The notes: generated by a model not told the origin, from the letters alone. A stretch of 64,000 nt of DNA from Arcuatula senhousia (GCA_963971305.1 OZ020304.1:5527576-5591575), one strand, 5' to 3'; positions 1-10,984 are shown, counted from the stretch's first letter. Numbers and translations: made by a program.

Positions 1-488
1 GTCGGTTTATCATTATATGATGTCGTTGTGTCATTATATGATGCCGTCATGTTATTATATGATGTGGACTTATCATTATATGATGCCGTTTTGTCATTAT
101 ATGATGCCGTCTTGTCTTTATATGATGTCGTCTTATCATTATATGATGTCGTTTTGTCATTATATGATGTCGTATTGTCTTTATATGATGTCTTCTTGTC
201 ATTATATGATGTGGACTTAGCATTATATGATGCCGTTTTGTCATTATATGATGTCGTTTTGTCATAATATGATGCCGTCTTGTCATTATATGATGTCGTT
301 TTGTCATTATATGATGCCGTATTGTTCTTATATGATGTCGTCTTGTCATTATATGATGTGGACTTATCATTATATGATGTCGTTTAGTCATTATATGATG
401 TCGTTTAGTCATTATATGATGGCGTTTTGTTATTATATGATGTTGTTTTGTCGTTATATGATGTGGTTTAGTCATTATATGATTTAGT
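1..488. repeat. 21-bp minisatellite array, left copy
   Basis: About 23 head-to-tail copies of a 21-bp unit of the form TCATTATATGATG followed by a variable stretch (GTCGTTTT, GCCGTCTT or GTGGACTT types). The array runs off the left edge and ends near 488 with two degenerate units. Because 21 is a multiple of 3, several frames stay open and give artificial heptapeptide repeats such as SLYDAVL; I do not regard these as genes. The same unit recurs in opposite orientation at 2503-3487. Confidence 0.95.
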
Positions 489-2044
489 CATTATATGAAT
501 CAGAAAAATTCGAAAAATTCAGTTTTATTAAATTAGATAATTTAGAGGAAAAAGTTATTATCATGATGATGGGGTCTACAGAATAGGCAACATTGACCAA
601 AACCTTTACAGATATAGATATGAAGGTGTCCACATTTTCGCCACTCAGTTGGTCTTTTATAGCACAGGAGTTTAAATTGTCACAATAAATACATGCCCCC
701 AATACTATTTTTTTCTTCATAAAAATGAAATATTGGATGTCATGGATTACCCCGGAATAACAATTAATGAACAATAGCTAGCCACCAATTATAGATTTGA
801 CCAAATATATAGTTTTAAAAAGACGTTAAAATGGGTGAAAATGACCCTCACCGTGTCTACGGAATAATGGCGTTAAATTATATAGAACAGAGAACACGGG
901 AATATTGGCCATTATAATTTTAAGTATATACATGAAGACTCATTTGAAAAATAAAGAAGGAATAAGTCCATGGAACACGGATGCCTCTCTGACCAAGAAC
1001 AGAAGGTAGAAGGCCGACAGGTTTGAAAGTTTTTTAGATGGCAATGCTGAACCATCCTACCAATTTTCAAACCATTAAACCATGTATGGTTTTTTGAAAA
1101 AAAGCTTACGGAAATCCGTACGGACGAACAGACATGAATAAAACTAAACCCATCTCCCACCGCTGACATGTCGTCGCAGGGCAATAAACATACAGAAATT
1201 GTGTTAATAAATTACAAAATACAGAAACGATTTTAAAAGAATGCAACATTTAAGGTCATGTAGGTTGTAGCAGAAATGTCCAAAACACCATCGATCCCTG
1301 GTTATAGTTATTTTTTCTTTTTTTTCTTCATCTACGCAGACAATCCTATCAAGCTTTCTAATTCGAGGGAATAAAAGTTCGACTTCACAGTTAAAAATAA
1401 ATAAAAAATGGGTCATACTTTTAAGACAGTGGTCAGTGGTTCTTAGTATAAACAGTTTTAACTTTGTACGATTATCTTGACTTGACGGGTTTTAAAGGCC
1501 AGAAGCCTCTGCAGCGACGTTCAACCTTTCGGTTGATAAACTTGCTGTATGCTTTGAGTCGTCCAGCTCGTCGGCATACCGTGCACCGCCAGTGTTGACC
1601 GTTACAGTTATAAGGGATCCGGTCCTTTCGTGTCGCTGTTACGATGCCTTACTCTCACCACGTGAAGGTTCTGGTCGGAATTTGAGAGTAATATAACGAT
1701 TATCTGTTCGGTTATTGGTACGTTTCGATCTTAAAGGAAAGCAATTAATTTGCCGTTAGCTTAAGTAAATGAATAAAAAAATATATTTTTTTTCTAAATA
1801 TGAGAGACACACAAAGCAAGGTCATTGATCAGACTTGTATGACACAGATTTACCTACAAATTTCTAATATTTTTGCTTTTGAATCCCTTTTAATTGTTAC
1901 ATTAAATAAGTAAATGTATTTCTGGTATGACGCAACAGTATCATGTGTATGAAGAATATTGAATTTCCATATTTTAAGACTTACGTAACTATATATGTTT
2001 AAGTTTATGTCATTCTTTATGCTCTTCATAATCATTTAGTATTT
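489..2044. other. gene-free stretch between the two minisatellite arrays
   Basis: AT-rich sequence with no convincing gene. The short open frames (90 aa or less) lack recognisable domains. A GC-richer block at about 1490-1690 stands out from its surroundings. It is open for only about 34 codons on the plus strand and I recognise nothing in it; it could be a decayed repeat or an old exon fragment. Confidence 0.5.
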
Positions 2045-2135
2045 GGCATTTTCAATATTTTTTGGTAGAGCGCCTCCGATGAGTCTTAAATAGACGAAAC
2101 GCGCGTCAGGCGTATCCAAATTTGTCATTTTTATT
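2045..2135 (+). mobile_element. hammerhead repeat (family 1) fragment, mutated core
   Basis: A short copy of the dispersed repeat seen intact at 5113-5296 and 59290-59596. The hammerhead region is 2070-2113: stem I halves GCGCCT and AGGCGT pair, stem II GTCT/AGAC is present and GAAA is kept. The first core strand reads CCGATGA instead of CTGATGA, so the invariant U4 position is lost and this copy is expected to be inactive. Sequence beyond 2135 no longer matches the repeat. Confidence 0.75.
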
Positions 2136-2502
2136 TCATTCATCTAGAATTTTCTGCCAGTCCGTCATACTCAAAAATTGTTAAAAAAATTGTTTCGTTT
2201 TTATGATCCATTTGGACAAACAAACGTTTACTGAACTTTTGCCTTTTTTCCCTCCAATAAAATAGCAAACGCAAAAAGTCTCTGAATTATTGTTTGTTTG
2301 TTTGTTGTTTGTTTTAAATATACATTCTTGCGCTAGAGTGTACATTATTTTAATTTCAATTCTTCAATTTTCTCAACTATAATTAGTAAATGAGCATTTT
2401 GATTGGATGAAAAAAGCTGTTTGTACGAATAACCGCACAGCAAATCGTATACAAACTGTTTGTACTAGGAACAACAGCCAATACTATTCAGGTTAAATAT
2501 GT
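2136..2502. other. gene-free AT-rich stretch
   Basis: No gene seen. It contains a short GTTT-type simple repeat near 2289-2315. The string CTGTTTGTAC occurs twice near 2420 and 2456. Nothing here explains the neighbouring arrays. Confidence 0.5.
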
Positions 2503-3487
2503 ATGACAAGTCAACATTATATAATGACAGGAAGACATCATATAATGACAGGACGGCATCATATAATGACAAGACATCATAAAATGAAAAGACGGCATCA
2601 TATAATGACAAAACGGCATCATATAATGACAAGACAACATCATATAAAGACAAAACGACATCATATAATGACAAGACGACATCATATAATGACAAGTCCA
2701 CATCATATAAAGACAAGACGGCATCATATAATGACAAGACGACATCATATAAAGACAAAACGGCATCATATAATGACAAGACGGCATCATATAATGACAA
2801 GTCCACATCATATAATGACAAGACGACATCATATAAAGACAAAACGGCATCATATAATGACAAGTTCACATCATAAAATGACAGGACAACATCATATAAA
2901 GACAAGACGGCATCATATAATGACAAGACGACATCATATAATTACAAGTCCACAGCATATAATGACTAAATCATATAATGACTAAACCACATCATATAAT
3001 GACAAAACGACATCATATAATAACAAAACGACATCATATAATGACTAAACCACATCATATAATGATGAGTCCACATCATATAATGACAAGACGACATCAT
3101 ATAAGAACAATACGGCATCATATAATGACAAAACGACATCATATAATGACAAGACGGCATCATATAATGACAAAACGACATCATATAATGACAAAACGGC
3201 ATCATATAATGCTAAGTCCACATCATATAATGACAAGAAGACATCATATAAAGACAAGACGACATCATATAATGACGAGACGACATCATATAAAGACAAG
3301 ACGGCATCATATAATGACAAAACGGCATCATATAATGATAAGTCCACATCATATAATAACATGACGGCATCATATAATGACACAACGACATCATATAATG
3401 ATAAACCGACATCATATAATGACAAGACGACATCATATAATGTCGAAACGGCATCATATAAAGACAAAACGACATCATATAACAAAA
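2503..3487. repeat. 21-bp minisatellite array, right copy (inverted)
   Basis: About 46 copies of the same 21-bp unit as at 1-488 but on the opposite strand (CATCATATAATGACAAGACG-type). Variants containing GTCCACATC recur at irregular intervals of several units. The right end runs straight into the tandem part of a pearl-like element at about 3505. Open frames through the array are by-products of the 3n period. Confidence 0.95.
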
Positions 3488-3504
3488 AGTGACCATATAA
3501 GACA

Positions 3505-4350
3505 GTTGCGGCGTTCCATAACTTTGACCCTATGGTGACTTTTGTAGAGCTAAATGAGCTGAACATGTAAGCAAGCAACAGCTTTTCTCTATCTTCTATA
3601 GGCCAAAAACACTATTTTTTGCCTTTAAGGGGCCGTAACCCCTATAAGGGGTCATCTGACAACTTTGACCCTATGGAGGCATGTGTAGAGCTAAATGAGC
3701 TGAACATTTAAGCAAGCAACAGCTTTTCTCTATCTGCAATAGTTTTCATTCTATAGGCCAAAATCTCTATTTTTTGCCTTTAAGGGGCCATAACCCCTAC
3801 AAGGGGTCATCTGACAACTTTGACCAAATGGACACTTTTGTAGAGCTAAATGAGCTGAACATTTAAGCAAGCAACAGCTTATCTCTATCTGCAATAGTTT
3901 TCATTCTATAGGCCAAAAACATGAAAAAATGCTATTTTTCACCTTTAAGGGGCCGTAACTCCTATAAGGGGTCATCTGACAACTTCGACTCAATGGAGAC
4001 TTTTGTAGAACTTTTGATGCTGAAGCAGCAGCGTGGCATCAGATTTCATCTATCTCTTATACTTTTTGATTTACAAGCCAAAAACAGTAGTCTGACCCCC
4101 CTGGTCTATTTTTAGCAACGGCGGCCATGTTTTTCGACGAATCAAAAATCCCCACATCAATTCTGTGGGGGATACCTTAAAGTACCACCAGACCAAATTT
4201 GGTTTGAATCTGTGCAGCCATTTCAGAGGAGAAGAAGTTTGAAGAAAAGTTAACGACGACGACGACGGACGACGACGACGATGACGGACAACGGCGACGG
4301 ACGCCAAGTGATGGCAATAGCTCACATGGCCTTTGGCCAGGTGAGCTTAA
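3505..4350 (+). mobile_element. pearl/MgE-like non-autonomous element, 5' truncated
   Basis: Three to four tandem units of about 156 bp (each with GCAAGCAACAGC and a CCTATAAGGGG hairpin-like segment). They are followed by the unique 3' region (CAACGGCGGCCATG), a short CGA/CGG microsatellite at about 4253-4300, and a terminal palindrome ending CCAGGTGAGCT. This order of central array, microsatellite and 3' hairpin is that of the bivalve pearl/CvE/MgE elements, regarded in the literature as Helitron-related non-autonomous elements. The 5' end is missing and abuts the minisatellite. Confidence 0.75.
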
Positions 4351-4439
4351 AAGCATTTGTGTCATAAGCATAAGGATCTGGAAACCAGCTTACAAATTTA
4401 TTAAGCTTTTTATTAAGTCTAGAAGCAAAGAAATCACTT

Positions 4440-5112
4440 TCAGGTTTGAAAATTTTTTTCTGTAATTTTACCAAAAATGGATTGTTTTAACATCCATTCT
4501 GATGAGTCGTTAAAACATCTAGACAGATTATCTGACAATGTATTATCTACTCCTGGAATATGCACTGCCGATATAAATAAGTTTCTACTTATACACCATT
4601 CCCAAATATCTTTTGTAATTTGTAAGAGATTAAATACTGAACCACCTTGTTTCTTAATATAATTCACAGCCACTGAACTGTCAGTTTTAACACAAATATG
4701 AGTGCTTTCTAAATCAGAACATAATGTAATTAAGCCAAACCAAACGGCATAAAGTTCTAAAATATTAATATGCAGATCATTTTCTATTGAGTTCCATCTA
4801 CCTTGAGTTGATTTTACCCCAAACACTGCACCCCAGCCAATTTTTGATGCATCAGTTTCTAAATAAAAACTGGCCAGGTCATGTCGAATTGGTTTTCCAT
4901 TAAATCTCTTTAAATTTGTAAGCCACCATTGAACTTCATTCAAACCCTCTGGGCTTATAATCATTTTTGAATTAAAATTATTGTTTGATGATTTTAAAGC
5001 ATTGGTTCTATCAATGTCTAAAAATCTATGATAAAGATGTGCATAAAGTACTGCATTGTGAGCTGAAGCATACAACCCAATAAGTCTTGCTAAATCCCTA
5101 ATAGGAACTTCT
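4440..5112 (-). mobile_element. DIRS-type retroelement: end of RT plus RNase H, fragment
   Basis: An open frame of about 224 codons resembling the RNase H domain of DIRS-type tyrosine-recombinase retroelements. Visible landmarks in order are an ELQWWL-like segment (EVQWWLTNL), TDASKIGWGAVF with the first catalytic Asp, HINILELYAVWFGL with Glu, KTDSSVAVNYIKKQGG with Asp, and HIPGVDNTLSDNLSR with the last Asp. All four acidic residues are kept. The N-terminal end (RDLARLIG) is the tail of the RT domain; the rest of RT is missing because a hammerhead repeat follows at 5113. No tyrosine recombinase is seen downstream. It is a dead fragment of an element also represented at 5297-6203. Confidence 0.8.
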
Positions 5113-5296
5113 TAGTAATAATTTGGTTCCCCAGTTTGGTATTTTTGGTTATACTGTTCTATGCTCTTCATATTCATACAGTGTTTGGCATTTTCAATAT
5201 TTTTGGTAGAGCGCCTCTGATGAGTCTTGAATAGACGAAACGCGCGTCAGGCGTAGCAAAATTTATTGTCTGGAACTTTGTTGTCATTTGTATTTA
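5113..5296 (+). mobile_element. retrozyme-like hammerhead repeat (family 1), truncated copy inside a DIRS element
   Basis: Almost identical to 59413-59596, from TTAGTAATAATTTGG through TTGTTGTCATTTGTATTTA. It carries an intact hammerhead ribozyme (annotated separately). It lies between the RNase H part and the Gag-like part of a DIRS-type element, so it either inserted there or sits at the junction of an internal deletion. The 5' part of the repeat unit present in other copies is absent. Confidence 0.8.
5211..5254 (+). ncRNA. type I hammerhead ribozyme, intact core (family 1)
   Basis: Stem I is GCGCCT (5211-5216) pairing with AGGCGT (5249-5254), including one G-T wobble. The core strand is CTGATGA (5217-5223). 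Stem II is GTCT/AGAC closed by a 5-nt loop (5224-5236). The second core strand is GAAA (5237-5240). Stem III is minimal, CG/CG with a two-base loop, ending G-T-C so that cleavage is predicted after C5248. Every invariant hammerhead nucleotide I can check is present. Such short stem III forms are known in animal retrozymes and may cleave best as dimers. Confidence 0.85.
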
Positions 5297-6203
5297 ACAT
5301 CTAGCTCTTTTTTCTCTTTTAACAAAACTGCTATATTAAGCAAAGGAACCAAACCAGCAGCCAATAATTTTTGCAATGTTTGAAGCTGTAAATCTTCGGA
5401 CTTAGCCTTGCGTTCAAGAAACTGCCAAATCTCCAAATTAACTTGCGGTGGGCAGAGTGCTTGACAATTACTTGGAAATTTGATATTTTCAGTAAGTGAA
5501 GAAACGTCTGATCTTTTCTTACAGATATTGTTAACAATAGTGGCAATATTTTCATTAATTTCATCGCTAAACTTTACGTCTTCATCGAAAATTTTGGGCA
5601 TTGAACCAAAGTCATCATCAGAACATGAGGCATTTTCATCATAGAACATTAAATTATCATTGACATTGTCATCATGGTCAGATTCATTTTCACCTGAGTC
5701 AGGTTGTGAATGTGAAACTGAAACGGCCTTGTCTTTTTGAAGAGTAATAACCTTCATTAAATTTTCTGAAAAAGTCTTAAACAGGCCTCCCAGAGTATCC
5801 TCAATCAATTTACTTTGGTCTTTACTAACCTTAGCCTTAGGTTTATTGTCTTCATGGTCTTACCAAACGAACTGGAGGATTCCCCAATACGTCTCCCTCT
5901 GAGTCAGACAAGACATGCGAAGGGCCGGGTATCGAAGGGTCTTCTACTATTACCTTCCTTTTTAGGGGAGCCTAACCCTTACTATTTTTGCCAGGTCCTT
6001 TACCAGGGCCTTTCTGTTTGGTTTTTTTCAGTTTCTGAATGACCTTCACCTGTCTTGTTCTTATTAACATCATTCTTGGTGACGGTAGAAAACCCGGAAA
6101 ATTCATCAATCTCATCGTTTGATTCAAACAGTTTCAACACCGTGTCGGTATTTTCATCACCGGATAAATTGCCCGTAGACGAGTCTGATAAAGTCCTCGC
6201 CAT
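5297..6203 (-). pseudogene. DIRS-type element ORF1 (Gag-like), broken
   Basis: Reading leftward from a start near 6203 (MARTLSDSS), the frame shifts around 6020, meets a stop near 5950, and shifts again near 5850. The frame then stays open to the left edge at about 5297. The C-terminal part contains CPPQVNLEIWQFLERKAKS and LQLQTLQKLLAAGLVPL, which resemble the conserved region of DIRS-associated ORF1 proteins. The middle is acidic and low complexity. The original C-terminus is replaced by hammerhead-repeat sequence. With the RNase H fragment at 4440-5112 it is one decayed element. Confidence 0.65.
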
Positions 6204-6547
6204 AATCTAAACTTGAAACACAGTGTGTTAGAAAGAAATTCACAAATACGTGTGACTTCGTCAAGAGTCTCAACGAAAATTAAAACACGTGGTCGGGTCG
6301 TACCACTTAGAAAGCGACACGTGAAAGCGTGCGGCCTTAAAAATAAAAGAGAATGCAGTCAGGTGTGTTTATGCTTATATAGGACACCTGTCAGGTGAAA
6401 ATCACTCATCTGTAAAGAAAGGGGTGCGACTTGATTAGAAATAAAAGATTCAATTATTAATTCGAGAATAGCCCTGGATTATGAAATATAATCAAATATT
6501 AAGTAGTTTTTGGACCTATACTTTCACGCTAGACAGTTAGAGAAAAA
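6204..6547. other. likely 5' flank of the DIRS-type element; no gene seen
   Basis: Some GC-richer sequence (6250-6350) directly upstream of the broken ORF1 could be its terminal region. I could not identify the inverted or split direct repeats expected for DIRS ends. No coding region seen. Confidence 0.35.
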
Positions 6548-6698
6548 GGTTTCACAACTACAGGTGATGAGATATGAATTTTTATCACACTTGTTAGATA
6601 TTTGTCAAAGGAAATTCGCAAATGCTAATTTCCTAATTTGACAAATATCTAACTCGATGTGATAAAATCCGTATCTCATCACTGATAGTAGTGAAACC
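6548..6698. mobile_element. foldback MITE, about 151 bp
   Basis: The sequence is one long imperfect hairpin. It starts GGTTTCAC and ends GTGAAACC. Inside, GATGAGATA pairs with TATCTCATC, TTTTATCACA pairs with TGTGATAAAA, and TTAGATATTTGTCAAA pairs with a segment at about 6638-6655, leaving a loop of about 10 bp around 6617. Arms are about 70 bp each. No coding capacity. Confidence 0.8.
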
Positions 6699-6890
6699 TG
6701 TATGATCCTGTATATATCTTCAGGATTGTCACAGGTTAATCCTGTTTCATATTTTGTTTTAAAGAAGGACAGATAAACAGCCTGAAATACTTTGATACCT
6801 GCATTTGCTTTAATAACACAACAAAGTTTAAAGGACATACAATAAATAAGTGTAATTTTAGTCCACTCTTTGCATTAGTATGATTACCCA

Positions 6891-8445
6891 CCCTTCCCTC
6901 AGAATTCCATCAGTTTCTATCATTTCCATCTATTTTCTGATAGAATTTGATGGAAATTGATGGATTTCCATCAAGAATTAGACTTTTTGATAGAATACTG
7001 ATGGAAGTTGATAGAAAAGTTAAAACCAATGGAAAAAATTCCGTCAACACATGCTTGATGGAAAAAATTCAACTATTTTCATTAAAAAAAAACAACCCGC
7101 TGACGGAAATGTTAATAGAAAACTGATGGAAAATTGTCTTCCAATGGAAAGCTGACGGAAAATTGATGGAAAATCATCTTTTGATGGAAAGTTGGCGGAA
7201 AATTGATAGAAAATTGGCGGAAAATTGATAGAAATAAAGATCATGACGGAAATTTATAGAAAAACTTGATGGAAAAAATCAGTAATGTTATAGTGTGGCG
7301 GAAAAACTTGCACCTGCTGAACTATTGACGGAATATTGATGGAAAGTTTGACCTAAGTGCACTTGATGATGTCATCTATTACATCATCAGTCTTTTAGTC
7401 ATGATTTTGCTAGCAGAAGATAACATGGTGTCTGTTCAATGAGATAAATTTTACAAGATGAAGATACTGTAAGTACACAAATTTTATTCATCTATAGTGC
7501 ATGTATTTCAGTTGTTGAATTACATACACAATTTTAACTTCAGAAGTTAAAATTTTGCAATTTTGATTAATTATTTCCTGTTAAGATTCAGAAATACATC
7601 AAATTGTCTACAGCACAGCGAACACATGAAAAGGGAGTACCGTAAGTTCATTCAGTTGCAGTTTTAGATTTTTATCGAATATATAGAAAATCATTTATTA
7701 AAAGTATTAAGTTATTCCATGTTCCCCCCTTTTTCCCCATTTCTTAATACATGGCAGGTAATAATATTTTCTTTCCAAAGTATAACACACAATCATGCTA
7801 AACCTAGATGGGTAGACGTTGTAAATGACAATACCCATAACAATACACTAAAGTCAACATAAGCTCTGTAATAAATGCAAAACTTCTTTGTGTAGATTCA
7901 GGTATGATATTTTGCAGAACTTACGTGTATTAATGCTTTCTTTAAAAGCAAATTATCTGGTTCCTAATAACAATGCTCATTTACATTTCTATTTCACAGA
8001 AACATTACAATACATGATTAATTTAATTTAATTTAAATTTTCAAATTTTAGGTACACATCCTAGGTCAAGGCTATTGGCCTACTTTTCAGCCATGATTGG
8101 TCGGATGGAAATATTTCTATCAGAGAAAAACGCTAACTTTCCACTGAGATTCAATCAACTTTCCATCAAGATTCCGTCAACTTTCCATCAAGATTCCGTC
8201 AATTTTCCATCAAGATTTCGTCAGGATTCCATCAATTTTCCATCAAGATTCCGTCAACTTTCTATCAATTTCCATCAATTTTCCATCAATATTTTCCGCT
8301 ACTTTTTTCCATCAGTTTCCGTCAAACAAAATTTTTGATGGAAAAACAGTGCCAATACTCCATCAAGTTCTATCAACCTGACGGAAATTGATAGAATTTA
8401 GTGATGGAAATTTGACAGAAATCTGATGGAAATCTGAGGGAAGGG
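6891..8445. mobile_element. 1.55-kb TIR element with arrays of TTCCATCA/TTCCGTCA motifs in both ends
   Basis: Outer ends are inverted: CCCTTCCCTCAGA at 6891 and its complement ending at 8445. Inside each end is a run of a short degenerate motif: GATGGAAA/GACGGAAA on the left (about 6900-7350), and TTCCATCAA/TTCCGTCAA on the right (about 8140-8440), densest at 8160-8300 with a period near 17 bp. The middle (about 7360-8060) is unique AT-rich sequence without a gene. I read it as a non-autonomous DNA transposon; superfamily unknown. Confidence 0.7.
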
Positions 8446-8573
8446 CAGTCAGACGGGTGGTGACAAAATATTATCTCCCTTGTAAATAATTTGTATGTCT
8501 AACTGATTCGAAAAACACATCATTTTTAATGACGTGATGAGCTGAAATCACCAACTTAATCTTTTGATTAATA
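8446..8573. repeat. left half of a duplicated segment (also at 31482)
   Basis: Matches 31482-31607 closely (shared GGTGGTGACAAAATATTAT and following bases). The match resumes at 10522 after the inserted pearl-like element. The 31-kb copy therefore shows the site without the insertion. Confidence 0.75.
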
Positions 8574-10521
8574 ACAAGAGGCTCCCAGGAGCCTAAAGCG
8601 CTCACCTGGTCTTGATGTCAACCCTATATTTTGTAGAGCTAAATGAGCTGAAGATTTAAGCAAGCAACAGTTTTTTCTTTATCTACTATAGTTTTCATTC
8701 TATAGGCCAAAAACACGAAAAACCGTTATTTTAGGGGCCGTAACCCCTATAAGGGGTTTTCTGACAAATTCAACTCTATGGAGACTTTTGTGGAGCTTTG
8801 TGCGCTGAACATTTAAGCAAGCAACAGCTTTTCTCTATCTGCTATAGTTTTCATTCTAAAGGCCAAAAACATGAAAAAGGTTATTTTAGGGGCCATAACC
8901 CCTATTAAGGGTCATCTGACAACTTCAATCCTATTGAGACTTTTGTAGAGCTAAATTAAAACTGAACATTTAAGCAAGCAACAGCTTTTCTCTATCTGCT
9001 ATAGTTTTCTTTCTATATGCCAAAAATATGAAAAAAACATCATTTTAGGGGCCGTACCCCTATAAGGCGTCATCTGACAACTTCAACCCTATAGAGACTT
9101 TTGTAGAGCTTTATGCGCTGAACATTTATGCAAGCAACAGCTTTTCATATCTGCTATAGTTTTCATTCTATAGGCCAAAAACATGAAAAAGGTTATTTTA
9201 GGGGGGTAACCCCTATTAAGGGTCACCAGACGACTTCGATCCTATGGAGACTTTTGAAGAGCTAAATGAGCTGAACATTTAAGCAAGCAACAGCTTTTCT
9301 CTATCTGCTATAGTTTTCTTTTTATAGGCCAAAAACATGAAAAAAACATCATTTGAGGGGCCGTAACCCCTATACGAGGTCATCTGACAACTTCGACCCT
9401 ATGGAGACTTTTGTACAGCTAAATTAGCTGAACATTTAAGCAAGCAACAGCTTCTCTCTATCTGCAATAGTTTTCATTCCATAGGCCAAAAACATGAAAA
9501 AACATCATTTTAGGGGCCGTACTCCCATAAGGGGTCATCTGACAACTTCAACCCTATGGAGACTTTTGTAGAGCTTTATGCGCTGAACATTTAAGCAAGC
9601 AACAGCTTTTCTCTATCTGCTATAGTTTTCATTCTATAGGCCAAAAACATGAAAAAGGTTATTTTAGGGGCCGTAACCCCTATTAAGGGTCACCAGACGA
9701 CTTCGATCCTATGGAGACTTTTGAAGAGCTAAATGAGCTGAACATTTAAGCAAGCAACAGCTTTTCTTTATCTGCTATAGTTTTCTTTCTATAGGCCAAA
9801 AACATGAAAAAACATCATTTTAGGGGCCGTAACCCCTATAAGAGGTCATCTGACAACTTCGACCCTATGGAGACTTTTGTACAGCTAAATTAGCTGAACA
9901 TTTAAGCAAGCAACAGCTTCACTCTATCTGCAATAGTTTTCATTCCATAGGCCAAAAACATGAAAAAACATTATTTCAGGGGCCGTAACCCCTATAAGGG
10001 GTCATCTGACAACTTCAACCCTATGGAGACTTTTGAAGAGCTAAATGAGCTGAACATTTAAGCAAGCAACAGCTTTTCTCTATCTGCAATAGTTTTCATA
10101 CTATAGGGCAAAAACATGAAAACATTCTATTTTTCACCTTTAAGGGGATGTAACCCCTATAAGGGGTCATCTGACAACTTGGACCAAATGGAGACTTTCT
10201 TAGAGCTTTTAATGCTGATGCAGTAGGGTGACATCAGATTTCATCTATCTCTTATACTTTTTGATTTACAAGCCAAAAACAGTAGTCTGACCCCCTTAGT
10301 CTATTTTTAGCAACGGCGGCCATGTTTTTCGACGAATCAAAAATCCCCACATCAGTTCTGTGGGGGATACCCTAAGGTACCATCAGACTAAATTTGGTTT
10401 GATTCTGTTCAGCCGTTTCAGAGGAGAAGAAGTTTGAAGAAAAGTTACGACGACGGACGACAACGACGGACGGACGGAAATGATGGCAATAGCTCACATG
10501 GCCTTTGGCCAGGTGAGCTAA
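8574..10521 (+). mobile_element. complete pearl/MgE-like element with ten ~156-bp units
   Basis: Begins ACAAGAGGCTCCCAGGAGCC (an inverted-repeat hairpin) followed by GCTCACCTGG. There are ten tandem units whose CAAGCAACAG landmarks fall at 8661, 8818, 8975, 9131, 9284, 9441, 9596, 9751, 9907 and 10063, a spacing of 153-157 bp. The unique 3' region with GGCGGCCATG, a CGACGGA microsatellite at 10449-10475 and a terminal hairpin ending GGCCAGGTGAGCTA follow. Comparison with the related segment at 31482-32040 gives both ends; no clear target duplication is visible, as expected for Helitron-type insertion. No protein is encoded. Confidence 0.85.
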
Positions 10522-10950
10522 AAAGTAGGTCATAGCTATTTTCAAGTTCGGGTACAAGTGAATGGACAAAATATTGTTCTTTTTCTGAGGATGTTTTACG
10601 CATAGAATAATAATTTGTGACAAAAAGGGAATTTATTATCTCTAAGGAATAACCGGAACTCTATAAAGGTGATAAACATGTTGAATTTAAAAAATAATGG
10701 TAAGTGCGACGGGTTACATACTTTGACAGGTGACAACCAATCTTATGCTTTTTTTGTTGACAAAAGTTTAAGGAAATCGGAGAAAAATGGTTTTTTTTTG
10801 TCACAAGCAAGTCTAAAACGTTGCTAGGCAGATGAAGGGAGACGACTACAGTTTTACAAATCGAACAAACCTCACTTAATAGACCTCCCCCTTCTAAAAC
10901 GTCAATTTACATTTGCTTATTATCATTTTAATATAAAGACATGCATTATA
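10522..10950. repeat. right half of the duplicated segment (also at 31608-32040)
   Basis: Shares GTAGGTCAT, GGGTACAAGTGAATGGACAA, TTATTATCTCTAAGGAATAA and AAACGTTGCTAGGC with 31608-32040. Together with 8446-8573 it is a repeat of at least 550 bp of unknown class. No gene seen. Confidence 0.7.
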
Positions 10951-10984
10951 TTAATAAAAAGTAAAATTTAAACAGTTTCACCAG

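Noticed and set aside
17..487. Long open frames of SLYDAVL or HHIMTKR heptapeptide repeats on both strands (also 2465-3578)
   Set aside because: They arise because the minisatellite period (21 bp) is divisible by three and lacks stops in several frames. There is no start context, no unique sequence and no codon preference.
1..3487. CRISPR-like array
   Set aside because: Units are contiguous 21-mers without spacers, the genome is clearly metazoan, and no cas-like gene is present.
8075..8338. 87-residue protein with repeated LSINFPSRF
   Set aside because: It is a translation of the TTCCATCA/TTCCGTCA subterminal array of a transposon.
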